This document shows, in pieces, positions 9,445-22,662 of a DNA stretch of 64,000 nucleotides. Made by a program: the position numbers and the translations under genes. How positions within the stretch are numbered: position 1 is the first letter of the stretch; each line of letters opens with the position of its first letter. Origin of the DNA: Nissolia schottii (lineage: Eukaryota > Streptophyta > Magnoliopsida > Fabales > Fabaceae); contig QANU01009787.1 in NCBI GenBank assembly GCA_003254905.1, positions 4,854 through 68,853 of the forward strand. The letters run 5' to 3'. The notes under the pieces were generated by a model. That model was not told where the DNA came from. It did no database searches and worked only from the letters and a program-made list of their open reading frames with translations.

Positions 9445-12082
9445 ATGCCTGGATTAACGTGCAACGCTTGCAACAAAGAATTGAAGGATGATGCCGAACA
9501 AAAGCTTCATTACAAGTCCGAGTGGCATCGTTACAACCTCAAGCGCAAGGTCTTTTTTCATGTTTTTTTATTCCTCTCTTATTCAACCTTGAAGATCAAT
9601 CCATTTGTTCAATTGCATGGTGATGCTATTTATTTGTTGAATATTAGGGTTAAGGTCTCAATATAGGCTTGTCTTATTTGGTGATGAATGATGTTAAGTA
9701 TTACGAAGTTCTACGGACGTTAGCCTGTTTGTTAAACCCTAATGTTTTTTATTTGAACATTTTTTGTTTTCGTTGTTCAATCAATCCAGAACTGTTTTTT
9801 ATTTAAGAAAAGTTGTTATGTAATTTCATTTTTGTGATCATAGTTTAAGTTCACGCTTGTACATTTCGTTCTTGAGTTGAATTTGTAATTTGGATTAAGG
9901 TGCTGTGACGATGAGATAAAATAATCTCGTTAATCTGATATTTGACCATGAGGATGATTTTTCTCATCCATTCATTCTTATCTGAGCACCATCTCTCTGT
10001 GTAGACAATGAGTTATGAATGAAAATAAATATCGTTTATAAGTTCTGTGTATATTTTGGCTTATTTTCCCCCCTAATAGTCCCATTGGTTATGTGCTGAA
10101 ACCTTAAAGTATACGAGCTTACCATTTCTCAGTTGGTTTTCTCTCTTTCAAAAATCCCATGCATCTATGTTAGGTTTATTATTTTATTTATTGGATTTTC
10201 TGGGGTGGATTTGTTATTGGTTGTTGTTTAGATTGGTTATAATTGATATTATTTCAATTGTGTTTCCGGTGAGGGTTTTGGTTCAATTGCTAGAATTGAA
10301 CATTGTCAAGTGGAAACAAGAAATCTTGGGTTTGATTTATACTAGTGGTCCTTCAGGTTCATTATTGGTAGGTTACTTGTTAGTACCAGTGTAAAAGTGT
10401 AAAAGACATGATGATGTCTTTAGGCTTAAGAACATTTTTCACTTAGTAATTGTTGACCATAGTGTTAGGGAGGTTCTATATTATTGGAAATTGCTGTCGG
10501 CAAAGGAAGGGGGCTTTAGGCTTGTAGATGACTAATATTGCTAGTTTTTTTTCCCTTTCATCGTTATTTATTTATATGTATTGTTTTGGATAAATAGGTG
10601 GCTGGGGTTCCTGGGGTGACAGAAGCACTCTTTTTGGCTAGACAATCTGCTCTTGCTCAAGAGAAAGATAAATCAGGTGAAACCCCCATGCTCTATAGCT
10701 GTGGCCTTTGTGGCAAGGGGTATAAAAGTTCTAAGGCACATGCTGAGCATCTTAAGTCACGTGGTCATATCATGCGAGCTTCTGAGGGGACTAGCCAATC
10801 AGATGAGAAGGCAATAATCAAGCCACTTCTGCAGCGTGTTGTGAATAGGCCTTCCCCTAGAAGACAGGTAGACAACTCTGAGAATGAAGAGAGTGAAGAT
10901 GAATGGGAGGAGGTTGATTCTGAAGATGATTTGATTAACAATGCTGTGAAGTCTGTGACTGATCTGAACGTGAACGAGCATGACGACAATGTTGATATGG
11001 ATGAAGATGATGACAATTTTGAGGAGTTGGATCCATCGTGTTGCTTTATGTGCGATCAAAAGCATAAGACAATAGAAAGCTGCATGGTTCACATGCACAA
11101 GCACCATGGATTCTTCGTTCCAGATGTTGAATATTTGAAGGATCCAAAAGGCCTCTTAACTTATCTTGGCCTTAAGGTATAATTCTGTGCCCCACAACAA
11201 ATTAACCCCCTCCCCCCTCCAAAGAAAAAAAAAAAAACAACAAAAATCTCTGTGATCTCTATTTTACCACAATCTTTCCATTGTCTAGGTCAAAAGGGAC
11301 TACGTGTGTCTATACTGCAATGATCGATGCCATCCTTTCAGCAGTTTGGAAGCAGTCAGGAAACATATGGCAGCAAAAAGTCATTGCAAAGTGCATTATG
11401 GTGACGATGATGATGATGAGGAAGTGGAGTTGGAAGAATTCTACGATTATAGCAGCAGGTTTGTTTTTTTCCTGCTTATTTTGTTTGAACTTATCCTCAT
11501 TTCTTAACTATCCCTTATTTCCCATACAACTCGTAAGGCCTACTGATGCAGCCAATCGCTAATGTTCTCTTTATTTTTGTTCAGTTATGTGGATGATCAA
11601 GGCAAGCAGTTGGTTGTGTCTGGTGATGCGGATAACAGTATAGAACTTGGCGGCGGTGGGTCTGAGCTCATAATCACCAGAAAAACTGATGATGGAATAT
11701 CAACCAGAACACTTGGTTCCCGTGAATTCTTGCGTTATTACCGTCAGAAACCTCGGCCATCATCAGCAAATAGTATGGCCATCACTGCTGCGTTGGCTTC
11801 GAGGTTTGCCTTTTAACCCTATGCTTCATTTTCTTTGTAATCCCAAAGGAGAACATTTGGTTTATGAAAAAGGCAAATCATAAATTCATATGGTGATATG
11901 GATCTTTTGTCTTTATTTTCAGGTACCGCAGCATGGGCTTGGCCACTGTCCAATCAAGGGAGCAAATGGTGAGGATGAAGGTGCTGAAGGAAATGAATAG
12001 GTCAGGTGTGGAGAATATGCGCAGTAAGATGGCCATGAAGAGTAATGTCATCCGGAACCTGCCAAAGAATGTCCCGTATTAG
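9445..12082 (+). CDS. REI1-like cytoplasmic 60S biogenesis factor (ZNF622 family), 5 exons
   Basis: Exons are 9445-9549, 10598-11176, 11289-11458, 11585-11803 and 11923-12082, all with GT-AG borders. They give a 410-residue protein. Four C2H2-type zinc fingers are visible: LTCNACNKEL near residue 4, YSCGLCGKGY near 68, CCFMCDQKHK near 183 and YVCLYCNDRC near 233. Acidic linkers (ESEDEWEEVDSEDD, DDDDDEEVELEE) lie between and after them. The basic C-terminus includes SREFLRYYRQKPRP and ends KNVPY, as in REI1/ZNF622 proteins. In yeast and plants these are cytosolic proteins that act late in 60S maturation and help recycle nuclear export factors. The start is the first ATG after the TATA box and lies four codons before the first finger. 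The frame is intact, and site II elements upstream fit a ribosome-biogenesis gene. Confidence 0.93.
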
Positions 12083-12893
12083 TTCGCTGATTCTCTTCCT
12101 TTTCCTGCACTCGTCTGTCTGAAATTTTTGCCATGTTTTGCAGTATAGTTATTAAGTCTATAAACGGTCTTTCTGGTGTAACTTTACATTGCTTGATGGT
12201 CTACAATATTTAGAGAGTTTGTGGGTATCGCCCCCCGTCTGTTTTAATGGAATGCCATATTTCCCATTGAGGGGAGTTGAACAGCTTCCTTTTATTTTAT
12301 TCTTTTTCCTTTTTGTGGTGGTTGGTTGTGTCATCGCCACCGGGGATGATAAGGACATTATTAGTATAGGTAATTAAGACCGAGAACTTGGTTGATAATG
12401 TTTGTACCAGTTAATTTTGAAGAGAATGCGATCGTGATCTTTATAGGTAAATTGCATGTGAGTTGAAGATCTCTAACTAATGAACAACAACCCTTTCATG
12501 AACATAATTTTAGGATATGATAATTAATCCTTGATCTATGAAAAATTGTGTGCATGGTACTTTTTCTTTTTATTTTGTTTATAATTTTATTTTATTTGAG
12601 ACAATCTTTCAACTCCTTTTTATATTTAATTGAATATAATATAATTAAATTAGTTGTACTTTCTTGAGAGATGACTTAGGTTAGTCTCATTTACTATGTT
12701 TTTAGGGTTATTTAATGTTTATAAATTATAATTTAATTATGCACTAGAATTGTGACATTTTGGTGTGTGTGCCACAACTCCAAGAATCTTTCCTTTGTTC
12801 TTCTTGTCATAGGTAACATGACCATGATGTTTGATGGTTATGGAAACGAACGGGGATGAGTCAATCGTCATGTGCTTAGAACAACTGCTATTT
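12083..12893. other. 3' flank of the REI1-like gene
   Basis: This contains the REI1-like 3'UTR (extent unknown) and then AT-rich DNA. No second gene is seen. The frames at 12158-12377 on both strands fall in the UTR region and lack domains. Confidence 0.5.
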
Positions 12894-14363
12894 TGACACC
12901 AATTTGAATTCACATTTGTTTAAAACATCCGTGTAAAACCTTATATAAAAGCCACACCCAAGTTTATACAAAAGATATAGCAACCGCGCTTTGATTTCAA
13001 TAAAAAAATGAAATTAATCCAATTTCTTGAATAAATTTTATTCGTATCAAAATAGTAGAAGATAAACAAAAGCATTGTGATTAAAATGAATCGCACAAAA
13101 CAAAAACCAAATAAATTATCCTAGCCAACAATTGAATATATACTCAAGTATATAAATACACAATTGTTAACGTTTAACAAGTAGAACAATTTATATTCAA
13201 AAAAATTTGCAAATCAATAATACAAAAACAAATTGTTTGGATACAACGCTTGAATACTAAAATAGAGAAAGGGAAGAAAAGCGAGACACAAGCAAGTTAT
13301 ACTAGTTTGATCCAACCACTAATCTATATTTAGTTTCACTATATCAAACAAGTTTCCGCAGGTACTTCTGAACCTTTACAAAATCGCACAATCCTTATAC
13401 TCTTATGGTTATCCCCAAGCTAGTGTTTGGATTATTTCGAGGGTTCCGCACCCTAAGAATAATTTCTAGAGCACACACTTAGAAATGTGAAAGGACCATG
13501 CCTTTCTCCCTTAAAAGGTATTAATCGATGAGATTAAAAATACCAAGCAAATTTTTCTCAAAATAGTGAAAAGCTATTTTTCTTAATTCACTCTCCCAAA
13601 GAGTATATATACAAATAAAGCCTAAAAGCTCTTTCTTAATAAATGTTCCTTAAGTGATCACCAGAGCTTATATGTAATAAATAGAAGAAATGAATGAGAA
13701 AGCAATTTGACAAAGTTTCAAAAACGTTTTTGGCTAGCAAGTGTGTACAAAACCGTGCATATGAGATCCTATTTATAGCCAAGAAGGCTGACCTCCAAAG
13801 AGAGAAGGATATCACAAAAAATAATCAGAATTTGCTTCTTCTTTTTTTATTTCAGCAGACCAAGATGAATCAATTCATGTGTTACTTAAATCAATTCAAT
13901 TCAATTTGATTTTGAATTATTTTAAATCCCGTGTTGTCATGAATCGATTCAATGTTTCTGTGAACCAATTCATCAAAAACCGAATTTACAATTCATTTTA
14001 AATCACATCCCTCATGAATCAATTCTTACTAAGGTTGAATTGATTCAACCAGTCTCTAGGAAAAGGATTTTAAAGAACACTTTGAGATAAACATACATGC
14101 ATACATCCACCTTTTACCAAAGCCTTTTCAAAAACAATTTTCTTAAAAAGCATATTAGTAAACCATGCGATGCATATATTAGTAAAACCATGCAATGCAT
14201 ATGCTCATTTGATCACTTTTAGAAAACTTAACTTTCAAAAAGTTTTTCACAAATATACTAGAGACCTATTATCACTAAGAGGATAAATAATAAAATAAAT
14301 CTTGTAAGCTTCCTCTTGGTCTCCAAAACTTTTTGTGTTGTCCTTTGTCTTTTATTGTTATCA
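12894..14363 (-). mobile_element. Probable Copia-type LTR
   Basis: Read on the minus strand, this region has features common in Copia LTRs. Repeated words around gaattgattca and atcgattca lie at about 13860-14050. The leader-like stretch at about 13290-13560 includes tttgatccaacc, caagtttccgcaggta and attatttcgagggttccgca. On the plus strand it starts TGACACC and ends TTATCA, that is TG..CA. A LINE begins within about 10 bases of the right end. No matching 5-bp target duplication was found (tattt versus cttga), so the limits are tentative. Confidence 0.45.
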
Positions 14364-14370
14364 CTTGAAA

Positions 14371-14528
14371 ATGGAAGCTTCTTAATAGAGCCGGCAGGCC
14401 CTGTCTAGCAAAATCTGCTTTATCTTCCATCCATGTCTATCATATGCAAGTTCATTGAGTGCCGGAAGTGACTTGCAAGCGTATTGATCGCTCGATCCGC
14501 CAGTTTTTTTGGAATCGCACCTGCTCTC
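14371..14528 (+). mobile_element. LINE fragment, left half
   Basis: One frame reads WKLLNRAGRPCLAKSALSS, HVYHMQVH, a stop, VPEVTCKRID and RSIRQFFWN. This is the segment after the RT domain of plant L1-type LINEs (LLNRAGR..LAKS.LSS.P.Y..Q, VP..VC..ID...R.F.W). The TGA sits where most relatives have a tryptophan. The fragment stops where a solo LTR begins and resumes at 15463. Confidence 0.8.
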
Positions 14529-15462
14529 TGTTGGAAAAAATATATATACGCAATGGATTGGTCCTAAACGATCACGAGCGATTACTGCAAAAATATAAAG
14601 CACAAACAATGGAAATAAAAATTGAAGAGACACACAATAATTTACATAAAAATTAACATGGTTTGGCAAAATCCTACCTACATCTACTGGGAGAAACTTC
14701 TTTCACTGGTGAGAGAAATAATTCAACCGTACAAGAATACTGTAAGTTTGAACCCAAACCCAACCCAGATCCCTTATACATCCTCTCTCATAAATAGAAA
14801 TAATTTATCTCCCACTTGCCAATAACCATAGTGTGGAAAAACTTAATGTGATCTAAACATGTCAAAAATCATATAGATTAATCAGCGGAAACGTAAATAG
14901 AATTAATAGAACCAACCTCCCGCCATTGCCTTTTCTCTTCTGCTGCATACAGTCCCGTTTGTTCCTTCGATTTTCCAAACCCTCACTTGCTCTCAACTTG
15001 ATGGTGTTTGTTTCAAAAAAAGAGCAGCAAGTTCAGTGACCCAAAGAAGAGCAACACATCCCTTTTTATTGGCCATCACATAGTTTGGTGAGTGAGGAGC
15101 AAAAAACGTGGGAGAGGTTGAGAGAGGTTAATGAAGGTTGTTGAGGAAGTGGGTTCTAAAGCCAAAAATGGACCACAAAATGGGGCATGTCAAAATCCAC
15201 TTCTTCTAAAATAAAGGAAGTGGAGAAAATGCTAACACATAGCACACCACAATGTTGTCTGAGCGTATGTCTCTGGCCCTTGACTTTGATCTTATTTATA
15301 GCCACCTATGCCTTGGCCTCCAAGTTGCTAGACTTTCCCACAAGGTAAAGCCTCCAAGCAAACTTGCCCACCAAACCAACTTGCTCGCCAAGTAATAGCT
15401 AATAAAATAAAATCAATAATTTCTTAATGAAGAAATTTTTACATGAGTCAAAAATACCAACA
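14529..15462 (+). mobile_element. Solo LTR inserted in the LINE
   Basis: The segment is 934 bp, starts TGTTGG and ends CCAACA, a classic LTR inverted terminus. It is flanked by ctctc (14524-14528) and ctttc (15463-15467), a 5-bp target duplication with one mismatch. The LINE reading continues on either side. It contains an acatggtttggcaaaatcct motif near the start, like plant Copia LTRs. No internal retroviral-type genes remain, so it arose by LTR-LTR recombination. The short frames inside are not genes. Confidence 0.75.
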
Positions 15463-15700
15463 CTTTCATCGGATCCTCCGCCATGCGAGTTGGGACACTC
15501 TTTATCACTCCGAAGAGGTTCAGTGGGTCGGGAATTCGACATGTTTAGGAGACAAAACGTTCCTTTACTAGGAAACATGGTGTGGCAATTTTTTTAATGG
15601 AGCGGCATAGGCCATGGATGGCTATTCTCCGTGCCAAATATGCTATGCTGCCTCCCAGGACCTGTTCTCTAATGGATCATGACGATGTTAGTATCTTAAA
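15463..15700 (+). mobile_element. LINE fragment, right half
   Basis: After the LTR the reading resumes as RILRHASWDTL. Frameshifted pieces resembling PKRFSGSGIRHV and NFFNGAA.AMDGYS follow, and then WMAILRAKYAMLP. This is the WD.L..PK..GGLGIR....W.......LRAKY segment of plant LINEs. Several frameshifts and stops are present. The right end is not defined. Confidence 0.7.
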
Positions 15701-16069
15701 GTTTGTGTCCTTTCGTAAGAACAAAGATGCTATATTGATGGTCTCAATTTCTATGTATTTCGAGGAAAATGTTGCATATTAATAACATAGCTTTACATAA
15801 TAAGTGGCAATATCATAGAGGTGTACAAAAAATAAAGTCGAACCAGCAACAAATAAATCGACAAAATTATGGAGCTGTGAGGTGATACCTGTGGATATGC
15901 CAAGACATTGGTTATACATCTGATACCTCAATCCTATATTAGATTTTTTATGTTATATACGTACTTATTTTACTATTAAGTGAGATTTTAATGAGACTTA
16001 TATTTAAAAAAACTTTTATCTAATAATAAATAAAGTATAAGTCAAAACGATATCTTATATAAAATAAAG
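15701..16069. other. AT-rich intergenic DNA
   Basis: No gene or repeat end is recognised. Confidence 0.5.
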
Positions 16070-16578
16070 AGTGAAGGTTCTCTTTGCCCCCTCCCCCCTC
16101 TCACCGTTGTTTAGGAAGACAAAATAGTCTCTCACTATTTGAAATGGACACATTAGTTTCTCACCATACAAAAAAGGGGACACTTAGTCCCTCAATTAAC
16201 ATAGTTTTTTACTTTACTCAAAATGCACACATGTACAATTCACTGAGCTCATTAACTCCATACTAACATAGTGTCGTTTTACTATAATCCTAACTTAAAA
16301 TTTTACTCTGACATAGAAAATGAAACAGTGCAAATCACGGGGACACAAGACCGCAAAGACGCAAAAACATAGAGACAGGTGCGCAAGTGCATCAAAACGA
16401 CGCTATTTTATACTATGATCGATTTAACAAAGTCAATTCAATGAGTTAACAGTCTAGATGTCTATTTTGGACATGTTAAAAAACTAAGTTAATTGAGGTA
16501 CTAATGTGTCCCCTTTTTATATGATGAGGGACTATTTTGTTCCCCTCAAAAATGGTGATGGGCAAATAGGACATTCAC
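16070..16578. mobile_element. Long-TIR non-autonomous DNA element
   Basis: The two ends are inverted copies for roughly 190 bp. The left arm runs agtgaaggttctctttgccc, acaaaatagtctctca, ggggacacttagtccctcaa. The right arm has the complement of agtgaatgtcctatttgccc, acaaaatagtccctca, ggggacacattagtacctca. Length is about 510 bp with no transposase. No target duplication is seen, so the superfamily (perhaps Mutator-like) is uncertain. Confidence 0.65.
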
Positions 16579-17581
16579 TGCTTGGATCATCCTTTCTCTT
16601 AATTATTGCTTTGGACTAAAATTTGACCCCTAGTTACATTTACATCGGCCTCTCAAGTGCTGAATGAACGAAAGACCAAAACAAAGTGCTTAATAAAAAC
16701 TAGTCAGAGTCAGAGAATCTTAGTGTTATTAACAGTTGCTTGGTAATTATATTTAGAGAAAGAGAATCTGTTGTTAAGAATATGTTTCAATTACATTTAG
16801 AGGAAGAAGAGAGGGAAGTATGTTCGGAACCATGACAAAGAAGGCACACGGAAGAGGAAGGTTACTTTTATAAAATGTGTTTGGTAAGATTTCTTCTTCT
16901 TCTTCTTCTTCTTCTTCTTTTCTTCTTATTTTGTAAGAAAATGGGATGACCAAGAAGAGAGTTGAAGCTCCCTCCTTGCCCTTGAACTCCTTGGAAATTT
17001 TTCCTGGTTGAATTACTGTTTTATCCTTATTAAAAAAAATACAAACCCACCACTATTTGCGCAATGTAGACAATAGGAAAAAGTACAAATCTTCTATTGA
17101 TACATAATCTCATAGCATCCATAGATGTCAGGAAATAGACTTCCTTAAAAGATGTTCTCACCCACACTACAGCCCCATGGAACAAACAACTTAATTTGTG
17201 AATTGTCGTATTGCATTGTTGTTACTACATCAACGAATCTAGCAGGCATGCAGTTTCTTCAGTTGTTCAGGGAGGAAAACTAGAATAAAGGCATGTCCCT
17301 GAATCAAAGCTCAACACACAGAATGTCCAAAGACGAAGGACATTATTTCCATTAACACTGTCTAACAAGGTATTGTCAATAATGGAAAATAAATAATATT
17401 ATACTATCTTACAATGAGCCTAATCAATAATAACTACATTATCGTGAAGACCAGAAATAGAGCCTAGTATTTTAGACCAGGGGAAAAAATGAAGCTCGCC
17501 ATGTTCCAGCAAGGGCCGTCTACATAGAACTATCCACTTTCCGCTTACCTGAGTATTGATAGCCATTGCAGTTTGTGTCGC
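16579..17581. other. Intergenic DNA and MED6 3' flank
   Basis: A (CTT)n microsatellite lies at about 16891-16919. The part next to 17582 is presumably the MED6 3'UTR. No other gene is seen. Confidence 0.5.
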
Positions 17582-20500
17582 TTACGTCAATTTCATTCTT
17601 TTTGTAGGTCCTTGATCAATGATGGGGTCAGCAGTAGGAGCCTGCAACTCTGCAGCTTCATGAGCTTCAGAGCCTTTATTATCAGTTTCTCCCGTTGAAG
17701 GTGGAACATATCCTTCTGGAAATGGTGGTGGAGGTGGAGCTGGTGGTAGCTGCAGCAGCGTCACTTCATACCAATAATCAAGGACAAGAGAAACCAAAAT
17801 GATGCAGAGAATGTGCTAAAATCCTAGTACTAGTTCAGGTTTCCGAACTGCTAAAGTTGTATATTTGGGACTTAATCACAGCAGGTAAGACTTCTGATGC
17901 ATAAATGCAAGACTAGTCAATAAAAGCATAAGATAACACCATCTTTTTAAGCACTTCTTCTAAAGTTAATAAAATTAATTGACCCATGATAGGTTTTTTT
18001 AATTTTATTTATTTTATTTTTTTATACAAGTAACCAGGATATAAACAATTTATGTTGTTTCACAACAGATATAATTTATATCCAGGACAAGAATTTTAAT
18101 TTAATTTTTCCATTACCCCCCCTTTTTTAAAACAAATAATTGACAAACTTTTCATAGTGTGATACTGCTACGTAATTATACAATTATAAGATAAGAAACA
18201 TGACAAAGTTGAATTATTTCAGCTTACCTTGCGTTGCAGGGATGCAAGAATATGATCCACACGCATAACTTCCTTTAAGTCAATTCCCTCCTTACCAACC
18301 TTTGGTTCCATCACCGCAGCCTCATTTTCAGAATCAACTGATCAAACAAGAATCAAAATTCAGTTTAATATGAATTAATAGAAGTCAGCAAAGTACAAGA
18401 TCTATGGTCATAAACTTCAACCAGATGATGACGGTCGTAAAGGCAGGTAGAACAGAAGATGTAAAGGGAACAAAAGTATGAAGCATTTCCCTATATGATT
18501 GCAACAATGACCTTCCATATTACAAATTCAATAGCCTAATAACCCTTCGAAAGGCTATCCCTCAAAAAGAAAAGAGGGATGGATATACACTACAAAGACC
18601 ATATAATGGCTCACAATAAACAAACAAACAAACAAACAAAACTAACAAGTCTTGTCCCTCTAAATGGAGTTGGCTATATAGGTCAAACAACACCTTAGTG
18701 TATAGCTGTATAGTTTTAGTAACAACTAATTACTAAAGATTCAACTAATTACTATAGCTGTATAGCTTTAGTAACAACAAAATTTTTAAACCCTGTTTAT
18801 CACCTCACTGTGATTAATGTCACATCTTCACAAAATGAAAACCATTTTCTTACCATATCCTATCTTCTCCAACTTCGATGCAGCTGTAGTAAAGGCCTTT
18901 TGTATATAATAGAGTGCCCTTCCCTACAAGATCAATATCATAACAAGTATTGGATAAAACCTTCTCTCCCAAAATTAAAGGAAAAAAAATACTAAACTAC
19001 AGAGTGTATAGGATAAAGCATATAAGTACAAGCACCACTCATAAAATTTCTTGCTATAGTGCCACCTGGATTTCAAAATGGTAAGAGTCAATGCTTTGAA
19101 CAATAAGAACCTAGTCCAGATTTCTCAATTTCACAATTGAGAAAGCTAGTTACTTATTTTCACAAACTAAAATCAATCTCTTAAGTCTCATGTAAGTCAG
19201 TCAGTGCAAATCAAAATTGTTCCTAACTGAAAAATTATCATAAATTGTAAATACAGCACGAACTTACAATTCGAGCAGCAAAAACATTGCATAGTTGTGG
19301 TGCTTGGTAAATTGAACCATCCAAGATGTAATACGCTAGCATTGGTGTCACTTTTTCAGGGCTATCTCTCTTTTGCTTGCGAATAACAAAGAGGTGGGGC
19401 TCCAAAACTTCACTGAGCATATACTCTACACCTGTCATTTTCCTGAAGAGCATAATGACTGTCAACCATAACAGTTGGACTGTAATCCATCATTGTCCCA
19501 ACAAGTTTAAGTCAACAACATGAATCATACAACCAAGTCCAACTACTCCAAAGACACAAGATTGAGTTTCTTCTTACACAAAGCAAATGCATTGATAGAA
19601 CCAACTACATGGTCAAATCTGTGGGCAAAATGATCAACAAATACAACATTATCCCACTATACTATAGGAACTGGTATTATACTGAAAGTAGAATAGAACA
19701 ATAAGGATGACTACTTTTACAACAACAAAAAATACAAGTCAGCACACAGCAGATATTGGAAGTAAAAGGGAACTGGAAATGCAGAAATAAAGACAGGCGA
19801 CCAGAGCTATCACTCTAACCTCCCTAGCAAAATCCACAAAATTCACTCCCACAATTCAGTTATGCTGCCTCTCAACTACACTCACACTTCCCCTTATCCC
19901 CGTTTTCTCCCTTCTCTCTAGCCAGGTCGGATTTCTAACCCAAGCAGTCTCCTCACCCTAGTTAACCTTCTTAGTTTACTCTTTCAGAAAATTGTGTAAG
20001 AAGAACTAACACTTCTCCAAAACAGAATGTCCGGCACTTGTCTGTGTCCGACACTCCAGTCTCCAAGCAAGACACATGTTGGACACACATCAGACATATA
20101 TTTAGAATAAAAAATATTCTTTTCAGCTTAGAAACACGCTGCACACATGCAATATAATGCTTGAGCAATTCATCATACACATCTTTGCTTAAAAATATCA
20201 TGTATTGATACCATAGATATTGATTGCGGCACTATAGCATGCGATTGCAGCATAGCGGTGCGGAACATGGGTGAGGCACGATGCTAGTGTCTGCCACGGA
20301 GCGTTTCTTTATCGCAGAGGTCATGGCCGCTTTCACGGCCAAATTGCGGCGGGAATTGTGGCCTTGCAGCCGCATCTATGGAGGAAGGTTGAAGAAGACA
20401 AACAGAAGCCCTCATTTTTAAGCCAAACCCTAATTTTTTTAATGTTTTAAGGTGAATTACCTTCCTACTCTCACTTATGCTGCTGAAAGATCTAATTTAC

Positions 20501-22370
20501 CCTCACTTAATGGCTTGAAATTTCCAGTTTGCCCTCATTTTCTAACGAAATGTCTTTTTTACCCTAACTTATTTTGATGAAATGTCTTTTGTACCCTCAC
20601 TTTAAAGTCATCTTCTTCAACCTATCTTCTACGCAGCTTATTGTGAAAAACAGAGCAATCTCTGCTCTTCTCTCTAGCAGGAGCAGCTCCTCTCAGCGGC
20701 TACTATAGTTGGATATTCTGGCGACCCACTCCCACCACACCTCTCTTCTTTCTCTCTTGTTTTTGTTCCTAAACTTCTCTCCTCTCTCTCCATGTTCTTC
20801 CTCTGCTCCTCCCTCCATTGCCTCTGCTTTTCCTGCTTTTCTTTCTTCTTTCTTTTTCCTTGTTGCTGGCTTTCTGCCCCATTGGCTCCTCCCTTCTCTA
20901 ATTTCTTTCTTATATCAGAGTCTCAAAGGCCTAAGTTTAATTTGATTCAGTATTTTATCATTTCCCTTATGATATTTCATGTTTGTTTTACCTGTGATTT
21001 ATACATTAGATTGATATTTGGAGTATAGATTGACTTTTGATTAGTAATGATAAGTATGTGTTTGTGGTTAGCATTTTATTCTTTAGCATTTATATGTATT
21101 TATGCGATATAAATTACACAATATTTATTTATATTTTATGAAATAGTGGCCACCCCGCTCCCACTATCCCGCTATAGCGCTTTTTGGGATCGGCCGCTTC
21201 GTGCTGCTATCCGCGATTGATGATTATGATTGATACATGACATGTATTTAAAGTGCTTCATATATTTTGAAAGGGTTTTAGAAAGTAGTGAAAATTTATA
21301 ATTTGAAATCTATGATCATACAAAGATATCATTGTAAACCTTATACTATATGTGTGTGTATAAATATGTTTCCATGTCCCGTGTTCGTATCAATGCATCA
21401 TCACCTAACTCAGCTCAATTTTTCCACCGAGCTCCCATCCTTTTACCCCTCCCCTTAGGCGCATGGGTTAAAGGCCCATCATATTCCCACCTTATCTACG
21501 CCTATGCAACTTCTGCCAAAACTTCTCAGGAAACAGAAACACAGTTTAGATACTAGTTGCAAAACTCAAGTCAAATCATGAAATTTATCATTATGCAGTT
21601 TATGTACCCTTTAGTCTAACAACACTTTAATCAATTTACCAAGTTACTACAACCTAATTCCCCGTAATATCCTGAGGACACATCATGCAATTTATCCTTA
21701 TGAAGCTGATGTATCCTTTAGTCTAACAATACTTAAATCAATTCACAATCTTACTACAACCTAATTCCCGTAATAACCTAGAGACATATCTCCACCAGAA
21801 ACCTTTTCCCTTTCCACATTTCTCAGCGGACACCAGACTCTGAACACAAAATTTCCACACTCACGAATTTCATCAGAAAACGTCTTGTGAATCTATATAT
21901 ATACTATATACACATCATACAAACACCATTTACTAATGTGAGCAGTGAGGTGCGTGGGTATAATGTTAGAAAAGTGCCATATATCTATCTATCTATGCGA
22001 GAGGGGTGTCGCATTCAAATAACTTCAGGTGCGTATTTTGACAACTTCCCAAAACCCAAGCAAACCCTAAACGCAAACACAATTGCACACACTAGAAAGA
22101 AGAGGGATTGAGATGGCTGGTGCCTTACGAGAGCTGAGAAATGTCAAGGGGGTGAACAGAGCGCATTCGAAGCTGCTCGTTGTTGCAGGACCAATCGTAG
22201 AACGGGGACAGCGCGAAGTAATCGAACACCAGGTTGCGATCCAGGGGATAGGTGTTGAGCCAAAGCTGGTCTCTGAAGCATATTCCGGTCATGTCGGTCC
22301 CCGGAGTTGGCGGCGGCCCTCCGTCAAACATCGGGTTTCCCGGTGGCCCCATCGGTGGCGGTGTCGCCAT
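17582..22370 (-). CDS. MED6: Mediator complex subunit MED6, 5 exons
   Basis: Exons in transcript order are 22370-22129, 19442-19268, 18923-18854, 18337-18228 and 17749-17582. All have GT-AG borders and together give 254 residues, the usual length of plant MED6. After a Pro/Gly-rich start comes the conserved core: [67 protein letters not shown] and [21 protein letters not shown] charged helical part and a Pro-rich C-terminus ending KRMKLT follow. MED6 sits in the Mediator head module and links activators to RNA polymerase II in the nucleus. Intron 1 (19443-22128, 2.7 kb) holds a GC-rich insertion. The start ATG is the first in frame and precedes the conserved domain by about 26 residues. No coding damage is seen. 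Confidence 0.95.
20215..21235. mobile_element. GC-rich unclassified insertion in MED6 intron 1
   Basis: The ends are unusually GC-rich for an intron and loosely inverted: gattgcggcactatag on the left against ccgctatagcgc...ctatccgcgattgatg on the right. Such words look like a DNA-transposon end, but clean inverted repeats and target duplications could not be fixed. The interior is pyrimidine-rich (20640-20900) and has no transposase. Open frames at 20709-21028 are low-complexity and rejected as genes. Confidence 0.4.
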
Positions 22371-22662
22371 CTTAGGGTTGTGGCCCCACTCCCACTCCCA
22401 AAAGGTGCTTGTTTCCCGCCCTGGAGCCCGCGCCTAATGCACCACAGATTGGCTGGCTTGTTTGATGTAATCAGAGAGTGGCTGCGCGGTGGTGGCCGCA
22501 GCTACGGGAGCAGCGGTGCGCGGCGTTAGGGCAGACGGGGAGAGAAGGGGAAGACGAGCAGAGAACGCGGGAGAGGCAGGTGGGGAGTCGCACGTGCTTG
22601 TGGTTCTCCTGACGACCCATTATTGACGGATTAATTACAACAAAAAAAATTATGGAAATTAA

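Noticed and set aside
20709-21028. Two overlapping 78-residue hydrophobic frames
   Set aside because: Phe/Leu/Ser-rich readings of a pyrimidine-rich stretch inside a MED6 intron insertion.
22083-22529. 148-residue plus-strand frame
   Set aside because: It is antisense to MED6 exon 1, whose conserved protein is on the minus strand.
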